Shown in pieces: positions 15,689-15,839 of a DNA stretch of 15,839 nt. The position numbers were made by a program, and so were the translations under genes. The notes under the pieces are model-generated. The model saw nothing but the letters and a program-made list of their open reading frames with translations, had not been told where the DNA came from and did no database searches. Source of the stretch: a bacterium (GTDB lineage: Bacteria > Babelota > Babeliae > Babelales > Vermiphilaceae); NCBI GenBank assembly GCA_030672115.1, contig DAOVGZ010000015.1, forward strand, positions 1 through 15,839. Direction: 5' to 3'. Each line of letters begins with the position of its first letter. Within the stretch, counting starts at the first letter, position 1.

Positions 15689-15777
15689 AACATATACTCA
15701 ATTAAAAACTTTTATTAAAAAACCAATATATATTTTTAAAATAGCAAAACCATAGCGCCTTTTTTCAATAAAAATTT
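15689..15777. other. Short AT-rich gap with no recognisable element
   Basis: It precedes the coiled-coil gene on the minus strand and must contain its promoter unless that gene is read from upstream. Many A/T runs make any -10 call unreliable. No hairpin with a T-tract is seen. Confidence 0.4.
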
Positions 15778-15839
15778 CTATTTGAAACGCCTGCGCCCTC
15801 TACAACGCCTTTTAGCCGACATATTCATACAAAAAATGC
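15778..15839 (-). CDS. Possible C-terminal tail of a gene entering from the right edge
   Basis: A minus-strand frame enters at 15839 and ends at TAG 15778-15780. It encodes a basic tail, MNMSAKRRCRGRRRFK. The GC content rises locally, unlike the gap beside it. It could be the end of a larger gene or chance; 19 codons are too few to decide. Confidence 0.25.
   Translation of the reverse strand, partial: IFCMNMSAKRRCRGRRRFK

Overview
The window is a strongly AT-rich stretch of bacterial chromosome, full of A and T homopolymer runs and densely packed with genes. No gap between genes exceeds about 205 bases. I see no rRNA, tRNA, CRISPR array, insertion sequence or phage gene. The mix of genes is a K+-dependent-type membrane pyrophosphatase, a NamZ/DUF1343 muramidase, a prmC gene followed by a PilM/PilN-like pair, several very large secreted proteins of unknown family, and a coiled-coil protein with an ankyrin-like tail. 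Together with the base composition, this suggests a host-associated bacterium with a reduced genome. Candidatus Dependentiae (TM6/Babeliae) is my best guess. It is an inference from gene style, not from a marker gene.

Layout, left to right. Positions 1-4496 hold two adjacent minus-strand genes for large secreted proteins; the left one runs off the window. Positions 4603-5931 (-) encode the NamZ-like exo-muramidase, and 6166-8148 (-) the membrane pyrophosphatase hppA. Positions 8251-8763 (-) encode a small putative lipoprotein. From 8945 to 11049 (+) there is a compact operon with overlapping ends: prmC, a PilM-like gene and a PilN-like gene. Positions 11018-13483 (-) encode a third large secreted protein, whose 3' end overlaps the PilN-like gene by 32 bases. 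Positions 13724-15667 (-) are one open frame interrupted by a single TAA, giving a 527-residue secreted protein and a detached coiled-coil tail. The right edge may hold the last codons of another minus-strand gene.

The main observation is that the three large secreted proteins (at least 618, 824 and 821 residues) are diverged paralogues. They share an N-terminal LPxxW block, a FGL/FG strand block followed by a (S/T)G(A/V)G turn, and a similar C-terminal segment. They make up about 6.8 kb of this 15.8 kb window. I cannot assign them to a named family; their regular Gly-rich beta strands suggest an extended beta structure in the cell envelope or outside the cell. NamZ (release of MurNAc from peptidoglycan) and HppA (ion pumping from pyrophosphate) are the firm metabolic genes. 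PilM and PilN here lack their usual partners pilO, pilP and pilQ.

Transcription is organised by compact bidirectional-looking hairpins, each flanked by A and T tracts, after most minus-strand genes (near 1965-1997, 6112-6144, 10931-10968 and 13667-13693). The third lies inside the coding sequence of the convergent PilN-like gene. Several start codons were moved from the longest possible start to one with a ribosome binding site and a proper signal peptide: NamZ to 5931, the lipoprotein to a GTG at 8763, and the coiled-coil protein to 15667.
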